From NCBI GenBank assembly GCA_020024325.1, contig JAHHTY010000014.1, forward strand, positions 1 to 35,813: a stretch of 35,813 bases of DNA, read 5' to 3'. The position numbers and the translations under genes were made by a program. Shown here piece by piece: positions 1-7,655 of the stretch. Each line of letters opens with the position of its first letter. Within the stretch, counting starts at the first letter, position 1. This DNA comes from Negativibacillus sp. (GTDB taxonomy: Bacteria > Bacillota > Clostridia > Oscillospirales > Ruminococcaceae). Under the pieces are notes generated by a model. That model did no database searches. It was given only the letters and a program-made list of their open reading frames with translations, and had not been told where the DNA came from.

Positions 1-20
1 TAGAGCGGTGCCAACATAAC

Positions 21-52
21 AAAAGCAACTCGAAAAACGAGTTGCTTTTTTC
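21..52 (+). terminator. Intrinsic terminator of a gene lying left of the window
   Basis: A 12-bp perfect stem (21-32 with 37-48) with an AAAA loop is followed by a run of T. It ends a transcript coming from outside the window. Bases 1-20 cannot be assigned. Confidence 0.8.
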
Positions 53-133
53 TTGCTATAGTTTTATAATCAAATAAGTAATTCACATATTAAACCAATG
101 AATGTTGAAAAGAAAGAAGGGTTAAAAGTTAAA

Positions 134-442
134 ATGGAAACGATGATTGGAGAAAAATGGTGTAAAGTTGAAATCTATAATGAATACCTTAAAAAAATTG
201 CATCCTTGCTTCACCAAATCAATACAGTAGAACAAATGCTTCAAAAGGCAGAAATTGAGCTGCAAATGTTTAAAGATGATGCAGACACTATAAGCAGTAA
301 ACAGTATCAGGAAAGGCTGCACTCAACTAAGACGCAGTGTGAAAGAAGATTGAGTGAAATGAAAGAGGAACTTTGTCTGATTCAAGCGTTAAAAGAGCAG
401 TTAGAAAATGAACTGGATTTTTTGCATAGCAAAAATAGATAG
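134..442 (+). CDS. Small coiled-coil hypothetical protein
   Basis: I do not recognise a family. The product is about 102 residues, highly charged and almost entirely helical by eye. Heptad-like Leu/Ile spacing runs through residues 20-100 (LHQINTVEQMLQKAEIEL, then LKEQLENELDFL), so a coiled coil is likely. There is no signal peptide or membrane segment, and it contains two cysteines in the second half. The frame is open from ATG 98, but the purine-rich AAGAAAGAAGGG at 109-120 sits about 13 bases before ATG 134 and no Shine-Dalgarno precedes 98, so 134 is preferred; ATG 143 is also possible. The gene stands alone between two terminators. A role cannot be assigned. Confidence 0.6.
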   Translation: METMIGEKWCKVEIYNEYLKKIASLLHQINTVEQMLQKAEIELQMFKDDADTISSKQYQERLHSTKTQCERRLSEMKEELCLIQALKEQLENELDFLHSKNR

Positions 443-445
443 TAT

Positions 446-479
446 AAAAAAGCGGATACCTTTAAGGTATCCGCTTTTA
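446..479. terminator. Bidirectional intrinsic terminator
   Basis: An AGCGGATACC / GGTATCCGCT stem lies between A-rich and T-rich flanks. It can serve the coiled-coil gene on + and the zinc-ribbon gene on -, which converge here. Confidence 0.85.
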
Positions 480-496
480 TTCTATAAATGATAGAA

Positions 497-775
497 TTAT
501 CTTTCTTCTTTCATTTTAGCGAAGCATTCGCTGCAGTATACTGGGCGATCTTCTCTTGGTCTGAAAGGAACTTTTGCTTCTTTGCCGCAACCAGCGCAAA
601 CAGCAGTGAACATTTCTCTGTCAGCTTTTTTGTCAGCTTTGCGAGCGTTTCTGCAAGCTTTGCATCTCTGTGGCTCGTTCTGGAAGCCTTTCTCTGCGTA
701 GAACTCCTGTTCACCAGCGGTGAAAACGAATTCAGCTCCACATTCTTTGCATACTAAAGTTTTGTCTTCGTACAT
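497..775 (-). CDS. Double zinc-ribbon protein (zf-trcl plus CxxC-x17-CxxC)
   Basis: This 92-residue protein has eight cysteines in four CxxC pairs: C9/C12, C38/C41, C60/C63 and C81/C84. The first two pairs match the probable zinc-ribbon domain of the zf-trcl type. The last two are spaced exactly CxxC-17-CxxC, a small domain found repeatedly in Firmicutes, Chloroflexi and archaea. A lysine-rich linker (residues 45-53) joins them, so nucleic-acid contact is plausible but unproven. GAGGT lies nine bases before the ATG. A weak promoter (TTGACT 848-853, AATCAT 825-830 read on the minus strand) lies upstream. The molecular function of this family is not established. Confidence 0.85.
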   Translation of the reverse strand: MYEDKTLVCKECGAEFVFTAGEQEFYAEKGFQNEPQRCKACRNARKADKKADREMFTAVCAGCGKEAKVPFRPREDRPVYCSECFAKMKEER

Positions 776-863
776 AGTTTTTATACCTCACTTAATATAT
801 TCCGCCCAAAGACCGAAACTGGAGATGATTCGCATCGCTCTGCTGTGAGTCAAGGGCTTATTT

Positions 864-886
864 ATAACCGCAAATTTGGCGGTTAT
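864..886. other. Hairpin between the sigma-factor and zinc-ribbon genes
   Basis: ATAACCGC (864-871) pairs with GCGGTTAT (879-886) around a 7-base loop. It lies just after the sigma-factor stop codon on the minus strand. There is no T run, so it is a weak terminator or a processing/stability element. Confidence 0.45.
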
Positions 887-906
887 CAACCATAAAAGAG
901 GGACTG

Positions 907-1485
907 CTAGTTCTTTAAACTGTCCCTAAGCTTTCGTCTAACTCGTTGCAGGGCATTGTCAACAGCTTTTGTTGTACAATGAAGCTGTTCAGCCATTTCT
1001 TCATAAGAATGACCGCTAAGATACAATGTTAAGGTTTCCTGTTCTAATCCAGACAAAAGGGTCTCAATTTTTTGTTGACGTAGCTGCTGTTCTTCCAAAC
1101 GAAGATACATCTCTAAGGGATCTAAAGAATCTTGAAGTAGAGTTTGCAGGTCGTCAATCGGCAAATAATTGTTGAGTGGTAAGTGTTTTTGTTCCAAAAG
1201 CTCTGCAAATATTCCATTCATTTTAGAAAGGATACATATAGTTGCAAAGGTTTTAAAGGAAGCTTTGCGGTCAGCGTCATAGCGTTTTACAGCCTGAAAC
1301 AATCCGATTAGTCCTTCCTGCACAAAATCATCTTGTTCCAGCCCAACAGATGAATACTGCCCGGCTTTCTTTCTAATGACAGGAAGGAAACGTGTAATCA
1401 ACAAAGCCAGTGCATCAGTGTTTCCGTTTTTTGCATCCTGCACCAATTCTTCATCAGAGCACTTGCTTAACGCTTGTTTTTTCAT
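907..1485 (-). CDS. SigH-like sigma-70 family RNA polymerase sigma factor
   Basis: The 192-residue product carries sigma region 2 (DDFVQEGLIGLFQAVKRYD at about 52-70, the core-binding and -10-reading helices) and a region 4 helix-turn-helix (about 156-186, ending VDNALQRVRRKL). The layout and the KHLPLN and DNALQRV signatures resemble the SigH group of low-GC Gram-positives, which directs stationary-phase and early sporulation genes in Bacillus. It is a little shorter than typical SigH (about 210-218), losing part of the linker around residues 108-125. An upstream GTG at 1530 keeps the frame open, but AGGAG at 1496-1500 and ATG 1485 decide the start. A perfect-consensus promoter precedes it. 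No anti-sigma gene is adjacent. SigH itself or a paralogue are both possible. Confidence 0.85.
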   Translation of the reverse strand: MKKQALSKCSDEELVQDAKNGNTDALALLITRFLPVIRKKAGQYSSVGLEQDDFVQEGLIGLFQAVKRYDADRKASFKTFATICILSKMNGIFAELLEQKHLPLNNYLPIDDLQTLLQDSLDPLEMYLRLEEQQLRQQKIETLLSGLEQETLTLYLSGHSYEEMAEQLHCTTKAVDNALQRVRRKLRDSLKN

Positions 1486-1536
1486 ACAATGTTTTCTCCT
1501 GAAAAAGTTTCTATCGAAACAAAATACCACCCTTTC

Positions 1537-1565
1537 ATTATATAGTACTCAAATCCTCCTGTCAA
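1537..1565 (-). promoter_or_regulatory. Consensus housekeeping promoter of the sigma-factor gene
   Basis: On the minus strand, TTGACA (1560-1565), a 17-bp spacer and TATAAT (1537-1542) match both hexamers of the SigA consensus exactly. The -10 lies about 50 bases before the chosen start codon. Confidence 0.85.
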
Positions 1566-1771
1566 TTGATTTTACAGCTATCCACAAATTTATTTTTTGT
1601 CATAAACAGCCATAATTCTGCACCTTTGGTTAAAATATACATAATGCTCGACTTTTTTAGACAAAAGTGCAGAATATCTTGATTCTACTCTTTTTTATAA
1701 AAATTTGAAGATAGGTGGTTTGATTTCTTTTTTGTGCCTATGATATAATAAATAAGATATGGAAAAGAAGA
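1566..1771. other. Intergenic region with a 15-bp imperfect inverted repeat
   Basis: This AT-rich stretch separates two divergent promoters. It holds an inverted repeat: ATTCTGCACCTTTGG at 1615-1629 and its near reverse complement ACAAAAGTGCAGAAT at 1661-1675 (13 of 15 positions match), 31 bp apart. No open frame of note is present. A further possible promoter on + is TTGATT 1720-1725 with TATAAT 1744-1749 (18-bp spacer). The repeat could be a pair of operator half-sites or a hairpin. Confidence 0.5.
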
Positions 1772-1800
1772 TTGACAAAAAGATAACGATTAGGTATACT
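1772..1800 (+). promoter_or_regulatory. Promoter of the hydrogenase operon
   Basis: TTGACA (1772-1777), a 17-bp spacer and TATACT (1795-1800) lie 75 bp upstream of the ferredoxin-like gene. Only one base differs from consensus. Confidence 0.8.
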
Positions 1801-1874
1801 GAAACAGAGTTGTTGTTTTAAGGTAAAATGCTATAATTTTGCTGCCAAAAGAACAACCGAAATAGGAGATATTT

Positions 1875-2171
1875 ATGATGAAGAAAATCCAGGTGGAAGT
1901 TTGTGTTTGCACAGCGTGTGTTATGAACGGTTCAGTTGATATTATGGAGTCGGTGGAAAGTCTGCGTGATTTGCGGGATCAGATGGAGGACAACAGCACA
2001 AGACGATCAAATGAACTGATAGAGATTGTTACTGATAAATGTTTGGGTGGGGAGCCTCATTCACAAAAGGCTCCGATGGTAGCAATTGATGGAAAAGTTT
2101 TTCCAAAAGCGGACGCAGAATCGGTAATGGCTCATATTATTGAGTGCATTAAGGAAAATACCGAAGCGTAG
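1875..2171 (+). CDS. NuoE-like thioredoxin-fold [2Fe-2S] protein
   Basis: This 98-residue protein matches the C-terminal [2Fe-2S] domain of NuoE/HydC-type subunits. It has a Cys-rich N-terminal loop (VCVCTACVMNG, C10/C12/C15), a KCLGG segment with C56, and the family's 'P-V-I/V-x-I-D-G-K-V' strand (PMVAIDGKVF). Canonical NuoE uses C-x4-C and CLGxC; here C10 and C15 fit the first pair, but the fourth position is E60 and not Cys. C12 might replace it, or the cluster may be altered. AGGAG precedes the ATG. The gene is 56 bp upstream of an [FeFe] hydrogenase and shares its promoter, so it probably passes electrons to or from that enzyme. It lacks the helical N-terminal half of full-length NuoE. 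Confidence 0.75.
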   Translation: MMKKIQVEVCVCTACVMNGSVDIMESVESLRDLRDQMEDNSTRRSNELIEIVTDKCLGGEPHSQKAPMVAIDGKVFPKADAESVMAHIIECIKENTEA

Positions 2172-2227
2172 CTTAAAAAAGATAAAGGGAAAAAGTGTTT
2201 TAAAGACAATGGGAGGAAGAAAGTAAG

Positions 2228-3748
2228 ATGAGAGGTATCACAACGCCGGTCACCAAAATCAGACGACAAATCTTTACCGAGATTGCCCGATTGGCTTATC
2301 AAGACGGGGATTATTCCAGCATCGAGGAGCTGCCGTATAAGATTATTCCCGGTGAAGCGGCACAGTATCGTGACAGTGTGTTTATTGAAAGGGCGATTGT
2401 TGGAGAGCGTCTGCGTTTAGCTGTCGGTTTGCCACTGCGTCCGGTCGATCAACACGCACCGGTGTCACAGGGAATTAACGATAGTGCAATTGCGGATATG
2501 TTTTATGAACCTCCGCTGATCAACGTTATTTCATTTGCGTGCAATGCCTGCAAGGAAACAAGCTATATTGTTACCGATTTGTGCCGTAGCTGTCTTGCAC
2601 ATCCCTGCACAGCGGTGTGCCCTGTTAAGGCGGTTTCTATCGAAAACGGACGTTCTTACATTGATAATGAAAAGTGCGTTAAATGTGGACGTTGTGCACA
2701 AGCTTGCCCATATACAGCAATCGTAAAAACCGAGCGTCCTTGTGCTGCTGCCTGCGGTGTAAACGCAATCGAAAGTGATGAATTTGGCAGAGCAAAAATC
2801 AACTATGACAAATGCGTTTCTTGCGGTCAGTGTTTGGTAAGCTGTCCATTTAGCGCTATTGCGGATAAATCTCAGATTTTTCAGTTGATTCAGGCAATCA
2901 AACGAGGCGACGAAGTTATCGCGGAAGTGGCACCGGCGTTTGTAGGTCAGTTTGGACCACTTGCTTCACCGGAAAAAGTTCGTGCTGCTTTAAGAAAAAT
3001 TGGTTTTGAGCATATTTATGAGGTTGCACGCGGTGCAGACATCGGTGCTGTGGAAGAAGCAGAGGAATATATTAAGAATGTACCAACAGGTAAACTGCCA
3101 TTCTTGGCGACCTCTTGCTGTCCTTCTTGGATTATGATGGCAAAACAGCAATTCCCGGAAATTGCAAATTGTATTTCTGACTCGATGACACCAATGGTAG
3201 CCACAGCTCGAATTATTAAGGAAAGTCATCCGAATGCACGAGTTGTGTTTATCGGTCCTTGTGCTTCTAAAAAGTTGGAGGCAATGCGTGCAGATATCCG
3301 CAGTGATGTTGATTTTGTGATTACCTTTGAAGAATTGATGGGTATATTCCAAGCAAACGGTATCGAGTTCTCTGACCTTCAAGATGACACAGGATTTAAC
3401 CATGGTGCAACTGCTTCCGGCAGAGGTTATGGAATTGCAGGCGGTGTTGCAAAAGCGGTAACCGATTGTATCCACGAGATGGCACCGGAGCTGAATGTGC
3501 CGACTGACCATGCAGAGGGTTTGGTGGAATGCAAAAAGATGCTCACTTTGGCAAAGCTGGGTAAACGTAACGGTTATTTGCTGGAGGGCATGGCTTGTCC
3601 GGGCGGATGTGTTGGAGGAGCAGGTACACTGACCAGTATTCCAAAAGCTGTGAAAGCAGGGCAGGATTTTGCATCGCAAAGCTCCTTTAAAGTTTCTACA
3701 CAGGATGAAAGTGTATTTCAGAAATTAGGCAAATATACAAAGAAATAA
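2228..3748 (+). CDS. Monomeric [FeFe] hydrogenase, group B-like, with several 4Fe-4S clusters
   Basis: It catalyses reversible proton reduction/H2 oxidation with low-potential electron carriers. The 506-residue protein has an N-terminal extension (1-100) and cysteine-rich ferredoxin-like segments: C105/C108, C119/C122/C127/C131, C150/C153/C156/C160, C172/C176 and C196/C199/C202/C206. The H-cluster domain follows, with L1 TSCCPSW (295-301), L2 GPCASKK (343-349) and L3 MACPGGCVGG (455-464). These supply the four H-cluster cysteines, two of them in L3. The 'GPCxxKK' form of L2, in place of the 'MPCxxKK' of classical clostridial enzymes, is why I call it group B-like. GGGAGGAAG lies upstream of the ATG. 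No maturase (hydE, hydF, hydG) is in the window. Partner: the NuoE-like gene just upstream. Confidence 0.88.
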   Translation: MRGITTPVTKIRRQIFTEIARLAYQDGDYSSIEELPYKIIPGEAAQYRDSVFIERAIVGERLRLAVGLPLRPVDQHAPVSQGINDSAIADMFYEPPLINVISFACNACKETSYIVTDLCRSCLAHPCTAVCPVKAVSIENGRSYIDNEKCVKCGRCAQACPYTAIVKTERPCAAACGVNAIESDEFGRAKINYDKCVSCGQCLVSCPFSAIADKSQIFQLIQAIKRGDEVIAEVAPAFVGQFGPLASPEKVRAALRKIGFEHIYEVARGADIGAVEEAEEYIKNVPTGKLPFLATSCCPSWIMMAKQQFPEIANCISDSMTPMVATARIIKESHPNARVVFIGPCASKKLEAMRADIRSDVDFVITFEELMGIFQANGIEFSDLQDDTGFNHGATASGRGYGIAGGVAKAVTDCIHEMAPELNVPTDHAEGLVECKKMLTLAKLGKRNGYLLEGMACPGGCVGGAGTLTSIPKAVKAGQDFASQSSFKVSTQDESVFQKLGKYTKK

Positions 3749-3756
3749 TTTTAGAT

Positions 3757-3792
3757 AAAACAGGACAGCTTTTTAAAGCTGTCCTGTTTTAT
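3757..3792 (+). terminator. Terminator of the hydrogenase operon
   Basis: AAAACAGGACAGCTT (3757-3771) pairs perfectly with AAGCTGTCCTGTTTT (3776-3790), just after the hydrogenase stop codon. Confidence 0.9.
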
Positions 3793-3935
3793 TTGAAGCA
3801 AGGCTGGGGGTAACGTTTTAAACCTAAAGAACCTCTCAATCTAAAAATAATCAAACTGTCAGAATAAGTAAGGGGCTTCATCCATATACATGGGGTAAAA
3901 AGCGTTTATTGTATTTTAGGAAGGAGTATCCAAAG

Positions 3936-5120
3936 ATGAAATCGGGTCTAAAACAAACGATGGTTCGCCTATGTTGTGTGGTGATGGCGATGGTATTTTT
4001 GGGAACAACGTTGCCCGCTTTTGCAGATGGTGAGGAGAAGAAAACGGTTGCAATGAGTTATACAGCAAAGGCAGCTTATCTTATTGAACAGGAAACAGGA
4101 AAGGTGTTGTTTGCCCAGAACGAAACACAAAAGCTTGCTCCGGCATCACTGACAAAGCTGATGGATCTTATTTTAATTTATGAGGCAATAGACCAGGGAA
4201 AGTTATCCATGCAGCAAAAACTGACCTGCTCTCCTTATGCAAAGACAATGGGTGGTTCAGAGATATGGCTGAAAGAAGGCGAACAGATGACCGTTGAGGA
4301 GCTTTTAAAGGCACTCATTGTTGCAAGTGCAAATGACGCTGCGGTTGTGTTTGCTGAGGCTATTGCTGTAACAGAGCAAGGTTTTGTTCAAATGATGAAT
4401 GAGAAAGCACAGGAGATGGGGCTTGTAAATACTCAATTTGTCAATTGTACCGGTTTTGATGAGGAAGGGCATTATACCTGCGCCAAAGATGTGGCAGTAA
4501 TGGCTCAGACACTGATGAAAAAATATGGTAAGGAAATCACTAAATTTTCCACAATCTGGATGGACAGCCTGAGAAACGGGGAAACCGAGCTTGTGAATAC
4601 AAATCGTTTGGTGCGTTTTTATGAGGGTACAACGGGATTGAAAACAGGTACCACCGATGCAGCAGGTCATTGTCTGTGTGCAACGGCAACAAGAAATGGA
4701 ATGTCGCTGATTTCGGTTATTATGGGATGCAAGAGCGGTCAAACTCGCTTTGAAGAGTCAAAACAGCTGCTGGATTACGGCTTTACAAACTTTACACACT
4801 ACCAACCGGAAAATGTGGAAAACACCTTGGAGCCGGTTCCGGTTGCAAGGGGAGAACAGCCACAGGTTGTCCCCAAAATAACAAAGATGCCGCAAGCAGT
4901 AATTCGCAGGGAAGATGCAGAAAAAATAGAAACAAAAGTGGAGTTGTTTGATGATTTGCAGGCACCAATTCAAAAGGGTCAGCAGATTGGAAAAGTGATA
5001 TTGAGCGATGGGGAGAAAAATCTCGCAGAGGAACCTGTTACAGCAGCAGACGAAATTGCAGAGCTTACCTTTACAAGAAGTTTTTCCATTCTTTTTCGTT
5101 CCTTTACGACAATGCAGTAG
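3936..5120 (+). CDS. D-alanyl-D-alanine carboxypeptidase (DacF/PBP5 type)
   Basis: This serine peptidase removes the terminal D-Ala from peptidoglycan pentapeptides outside the cell. The 394-residue product has a signal peptide (charged start, hydrophobic 9-25, likely cleavage after AFA30). The three penicillin-binding motifs are present: S71-x-x-K74 (SLTK), S131-x-N133 (SAN) and K236-T-G (KTG). A smaller C-terminal domain (about 290-390) fits PBP5_C and ends with a hydrophobic/aromatic tail that may associate with the membrane. The frame is open from TTG 3909, but AAGGAG at 3921-3926 and ATG 3936 set the start. In spore formers such enzymes may act in cortex synthesis (DacF, DacB); which role applies here cannot be told from sequence. 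Confidence 0.9.
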   Translation: MKSGLKQTMVRLCCVVMAMVFLGTTLPAFADGEEKKTVAMSYTAKAAYLIEQETGKVLFAQNETQKLAPASLTKLMDLILIYEAIDQGKLSMQQKLTCSPYAKTMGGSEIWLKEGEQMTVEELLKALIVASANDAAVVFAEAIAVTEQGFVQMMNEKAQEMGLVNTQFVNCTGFDEEGHYTCAKDVAVMAQTLMKKYGKEITKFSTIWMDSLRNGETELVNTNRLVRFYEGTTGLKTGTTDAAGHCLCATATRNGMSLISVIMGCKSGQTRFEESKQLLDYGFTNFTHYQPENVENTLEPVPVARGEQPQVVPKITKMPQAVIRREDAEKIETKVELFDDLQAPIQKGQQIGKVILSDGEKNLAEEPVTAADEIAELTFTRSFSILFRSFTTMQ

Positions 5121-5245
5121 AATTTGCTTACATAAAAAAATTATCAAAACATTTATCAAAACATCATCTCTGTGAAAAACAGAATAAATACGAGCTTTTA
5201 AAAGAATAGAGGAGTAAAAGAAATACATTTTTTACAAAAAAACTC

Positions 5246-5274
5246 TTGCAAAATGAAGTTAAATAATGTAAAAT
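5246..5274 (+). promoter_or_regulatory. Promoter of pgi
   Basis: TTGCAA (5246-5251), a 17-bp spacer and TAAAAT (5269-5274) lie 85 bp before the start codon. The rest of 5121-5245 shows a short direct repeat (ATCAAAACAT twice) and no clear terminator. Confidence 0.65.
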
Positions 5275-5358
5275 AACTATATCACCAAAAGATATTATTT
5301 ATATAACACAACAGATAGGCAAATTGGTGCATACCTTAAAAAGGGAGAAGGGTCAGTA

Positions 5359-6696
5359 ATGGCTGTTAAATTAAATTCAAAATATCTCAAGTCATTTGTT
5401 AATCAAGGCGAGCTTGAAGCAATCGCACCGCAGGTGCAGGCAGCTCATCTTGCCATTCATGAAAAATCCGGTCCGGGAAATGATTTCCTGGGTTGGCTGA
5501 ACCTTCCGGCAGATTATGACAGGGAAGAATTTGAAAGAATTCAGGATGCTGCACAAAGAATCCGTAAAAATTCTCAGGTTTTGGTTGTAATCGGTATCGG
5601 AGGAAGCTATTTGGGAGCAAGAGCTGCAATCGAGCTGCTTCATTCTCAACTGTATAATGATTTAGCATCGGATACCCCTAAAATTTATTTTGTGGGAAAT
5701 AATATCAGCCCAGCTTATCTCAATCAAATTTTAAAAATTTGTGAGGGCAAAGATTTTTCAATCAATGTCATCTCTAAATCAGGAACAACCACCGAACCGG
5801 CTTTGGCATTCCGAATTTTCAGAAAACTGGCAATTCAAAAGTACGGTAAGGAAGGTGCAAAAGAACGAATCTTCTGCACAACGGATAAAGCAAAAGGAAC
5901 ACTCAAACAATTGGCGGATGAGGAAGGATATGAAACTTTTGTCATTCCGGATGATGTTGGAGGAAGATATTCCGTACTGACAGCTGTAGGTTTATTGCCG
6001 ATTGCAGTTTCTGGTTCTGATATTAGCAAACTGATGCAGGGTGCGGCAAAGGCAATGGAAGATTTAAGCGTTTGTGACCTGGAAAAGAACGACTGTTACC
6101 GTTATGCTGCACTGAGAAATATCCTTTATCGTAAAGGAAAAGCAATTGAAATCCTTGTTTCTTATGAACCTGCATTCACCATGATGAACGAGTGGTATAA
6201 ACAGCTCTTTGGTGAGAGCGAAGGTAAAGATAATAAAGGTATCTATCCGTCTTCAGCGGTTTTCTCGACCGACCTTCATTCGATGGGACAGTATATTCAG
6301 GAAGGTTCCAGAATTTTGTTTGAAACAGTGGTGGATATTAAACAGCCGCAAAAAGATCTTTACATTGAAAAGGACCCAACAAACTTTGATGGACTCAACT
6401 TCCTGTCCGAGCAGAATATGTCGGTGGTAAACCGCAAGGCAATGCAGGGAACCATTCTTGCACACACACAAGGCGGCGTACCGAATATGGTCTTGGAAAT
6501 GGAACAGATCAATGAAGAAGAGCTGGGTTATCTGATTTACTTCTTTGAAAAAGCGTGCGCTGTTTCCGGCTATCTGCTGGCAGTCAATCCATTTAACCAG
6601 CCGGGCGTAGAAAGCTATAAGAAAAATATGTTTGCTCTGCTTGGTAAACCGGGCTATGAGGATCAAAAACAGGCGTTGGAAGCCCAATTAAAATAA
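5359..6696 (+). CDS. pgi: Glucose-6-phosphate isomerase
   Basis: It interconverts glucose-6-phosphate and fructose-6-phosphate in the cytoplasm (glycolysis and gluconeogenesis). The 445-residue length fits the shorter Firmicute form. Visible family motifs are GIGGSYLGARAA (79-90), the phosphate-binding SKSGTTTEP (about 138-146), the GESEGKD loop carrying the catalytic glutamate, the DLHSMGQYIQEG segment with its histidine, and the C-terminal signature NPFNQPGVESYKKN with the conserved lysine. GGGAGAAGGG precedes ATG 5359. A P-loop gene follows after 46 bp, before a strong terminator, so the two are probably co-transcribed. Confidence 0.97.
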   Translation: MAVKLNSKYLKSFVNQGELEAIAPQVQAAHLAIHEKSGPGNDFLGWLNLPADYDREEFERIQDAAQRIRKNSQVLVVIGIGGSYLGARAAIELLHSQLYNDLASDTPKIYFVGNNISPAYLNQILKICEGKDFSINVISKSGTTTEPALAFRIFRKLAIQKYGKEGAKERIFCTTDKAKGTLKQLADEEGYETFVIPDDVGGRYSVLTAVGLLPIAVSGSDISKLMQGAAKAMEDLSVCDLEKNDCYRYAALRNILYRKGKAIEILVSYEPAFTMMNEWYKQLFGESEGKDNKGIYPSSAVFSTDLHSMGQYIQEGSRILFETVVDIKQPQKDLYIEKDPTNFDGLNFLSEQNMSVVNRKAMQGTILAHTQGGVPNMVLEMEQINEEELGYLIYFFEKACAVSGYLLAVNPFNQPGVESYKKNMFALLGKPGYEDQKQALEAQLK

Positions 6697-6742
6697 GGAC
6701 AGCAAAATTTCAAATAAATTTGTTATCAGGGAGGAATTTCAA

Positions 6743-7165
6743 ATGATTAAACTTATCGTAGGTACTAAAGGTTCCGGCAAAACAAAAACTCTCATCGAGA
6801 TGGCAAACAAAGCAGCACAGGAGTCTAAGGGCAATGTTGTTTGCGTAGAAAAAGGCGACAAATTGGTAAGAGAATTGCCAACAAACATTCGTCTTGTAAA
6901 CAGCGATGAATATCAGCTGAAAGGTTTCTCCAACCTCTATGGTTTCTTAGCAGGTATTTTAGCAGGCAATTACGACATCACTCACCTGTTTATTGATGGT
7001 ACATTTAAAATTGGTAAAATTGGTGATGTAGAAAAAGATTATGAAGGTTTTGCTGCAATGGTTGAAAAACTCTCCCATATACAAAGCGATGCAGAGATTA
7101 TCTTCACAGTATCCTGTGATGTAGCTGATCTTCCAATTACAATGAAAGAATTTATTATTAAATAA
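6743..7165 (+). CDS. Small P-loop ATP-binding protein of unknown role
   Basis: The 140-residue protein opens with a perfect Walker A motif, GTKGSGKT (7-14), on the first beta strand. A Walker B-like strand, HLFIDG, is at 81-86, and a later strand IIFTVSCD (about 118-125) may be sensor-like. Related clostridial proteins are often labelled 'ATP-binding' or 'twitching motility PilT-like', but the length and missing Asp/His boxes do not support a PilT motor. GGGAGGAATT lies before the ATG. It is 46 bp behind pgi and ahead of a terminator. The ligand and process are unknown. The compact fold resembles thymidine-kinase-type P-loops, though no lid or zinc site is visible. Confidence 0.75.
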   Translation: MIKLIVGTKGSGKTKTLIEMANKAAQESKGNVVCVEKGDKLVRELPTNIRLVNSDEYQLKGFSNLYGFLAGILAGNYDITHLFIDGTFKIGKIGDVEKDYEGFAAMVEKLSHIQSDAEIIFTVSCDVADLPITMKEFIIK

Positions 7166-7177
7166 GTTTTAGTAATC

Positions 7178-7208
7178 AAAAAGGACACGGAACTCCGTGT
7201 CCTTTTTT
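7178..7208 (+). terminator. Terminator of the pgi operon
   Basis: AAGGACACGGA pairs with TCCGTGTCCTT and is followed by TTTTTT. Confidence 0.9.
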
Positions 7209-7655
7209 GCGGTGACAAAAAATTTGACCGAATGTTTGTTCTAAGATAAGCTAAAATTAAGAGAGTTACCGCTTCTCCGTTTTTTCTAAAAGCGGCTACA
7301 AGGTCAAATCGCTTTAGTTTATTGTCAATAACATTTCAGATTTCAGCATGATATTTTTGATTCCGCTGTCTGCAATTTATCTTGCAGTTAAATCTGATTA
7401 TAGTGTTAGAGGGGAAAACTTTGAATAACTTGACGGTTTTTTTTATCCGTGTTATTATTTTAAAGGGATAAAGATTTTTTCTGTTTACAGTAAAAAAATA
7501 ATTTTATGTTTGCTGTGTAAAAACATAAAACACTGAAAATTTGCATAGTGATTAGATTTTCTCACCTCAAAAATCAATGAATTTAGAAGATATAACAGGT
7601 TCAGCAGAAAATTTTTGTTTATCCAATCAATAAAAAATAGAAGGGAATGTAGTGT
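7209..7655. other. 447-bp intergenic region with the promoter and long leader of ddh
   Basis: The first 220 bp show no coding frame or convincing structure. A promoter sits at 7430-7458. The transcript would then carry a leader of about 190 nt (AT-rich). I looked for the L-box/lysine riboswitch and T-box hallmarks expected for a lysine-pathway gene and did not find them. Confidence 0.5.
7430..7458 (+). promoter_or_regulatory. Promoter of ddh
   Basis: TTGACG (7430-7435), a 17-bp spacer and TATTAT (7453-7458); each hexamer is one base from consensus. Confidence 0.7.

Noticed and set aside
1..20. The 3' end of a tRNA before the first terminator
   Set aside because: Too few bases are present to test, and no CCA or acceptor stem can be shown.
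2990..3679. A 229-codon minus-strand frame opposite the hydrogenase
   Set aside because: The hydrogenase motifs on + are unmistakable; the antisense product shows no recognisable domain.
7459..7655. Lysine riboswitch or T-box upstream of ddh
   Set aside because: I looked for the conserved core of both and saw neither.
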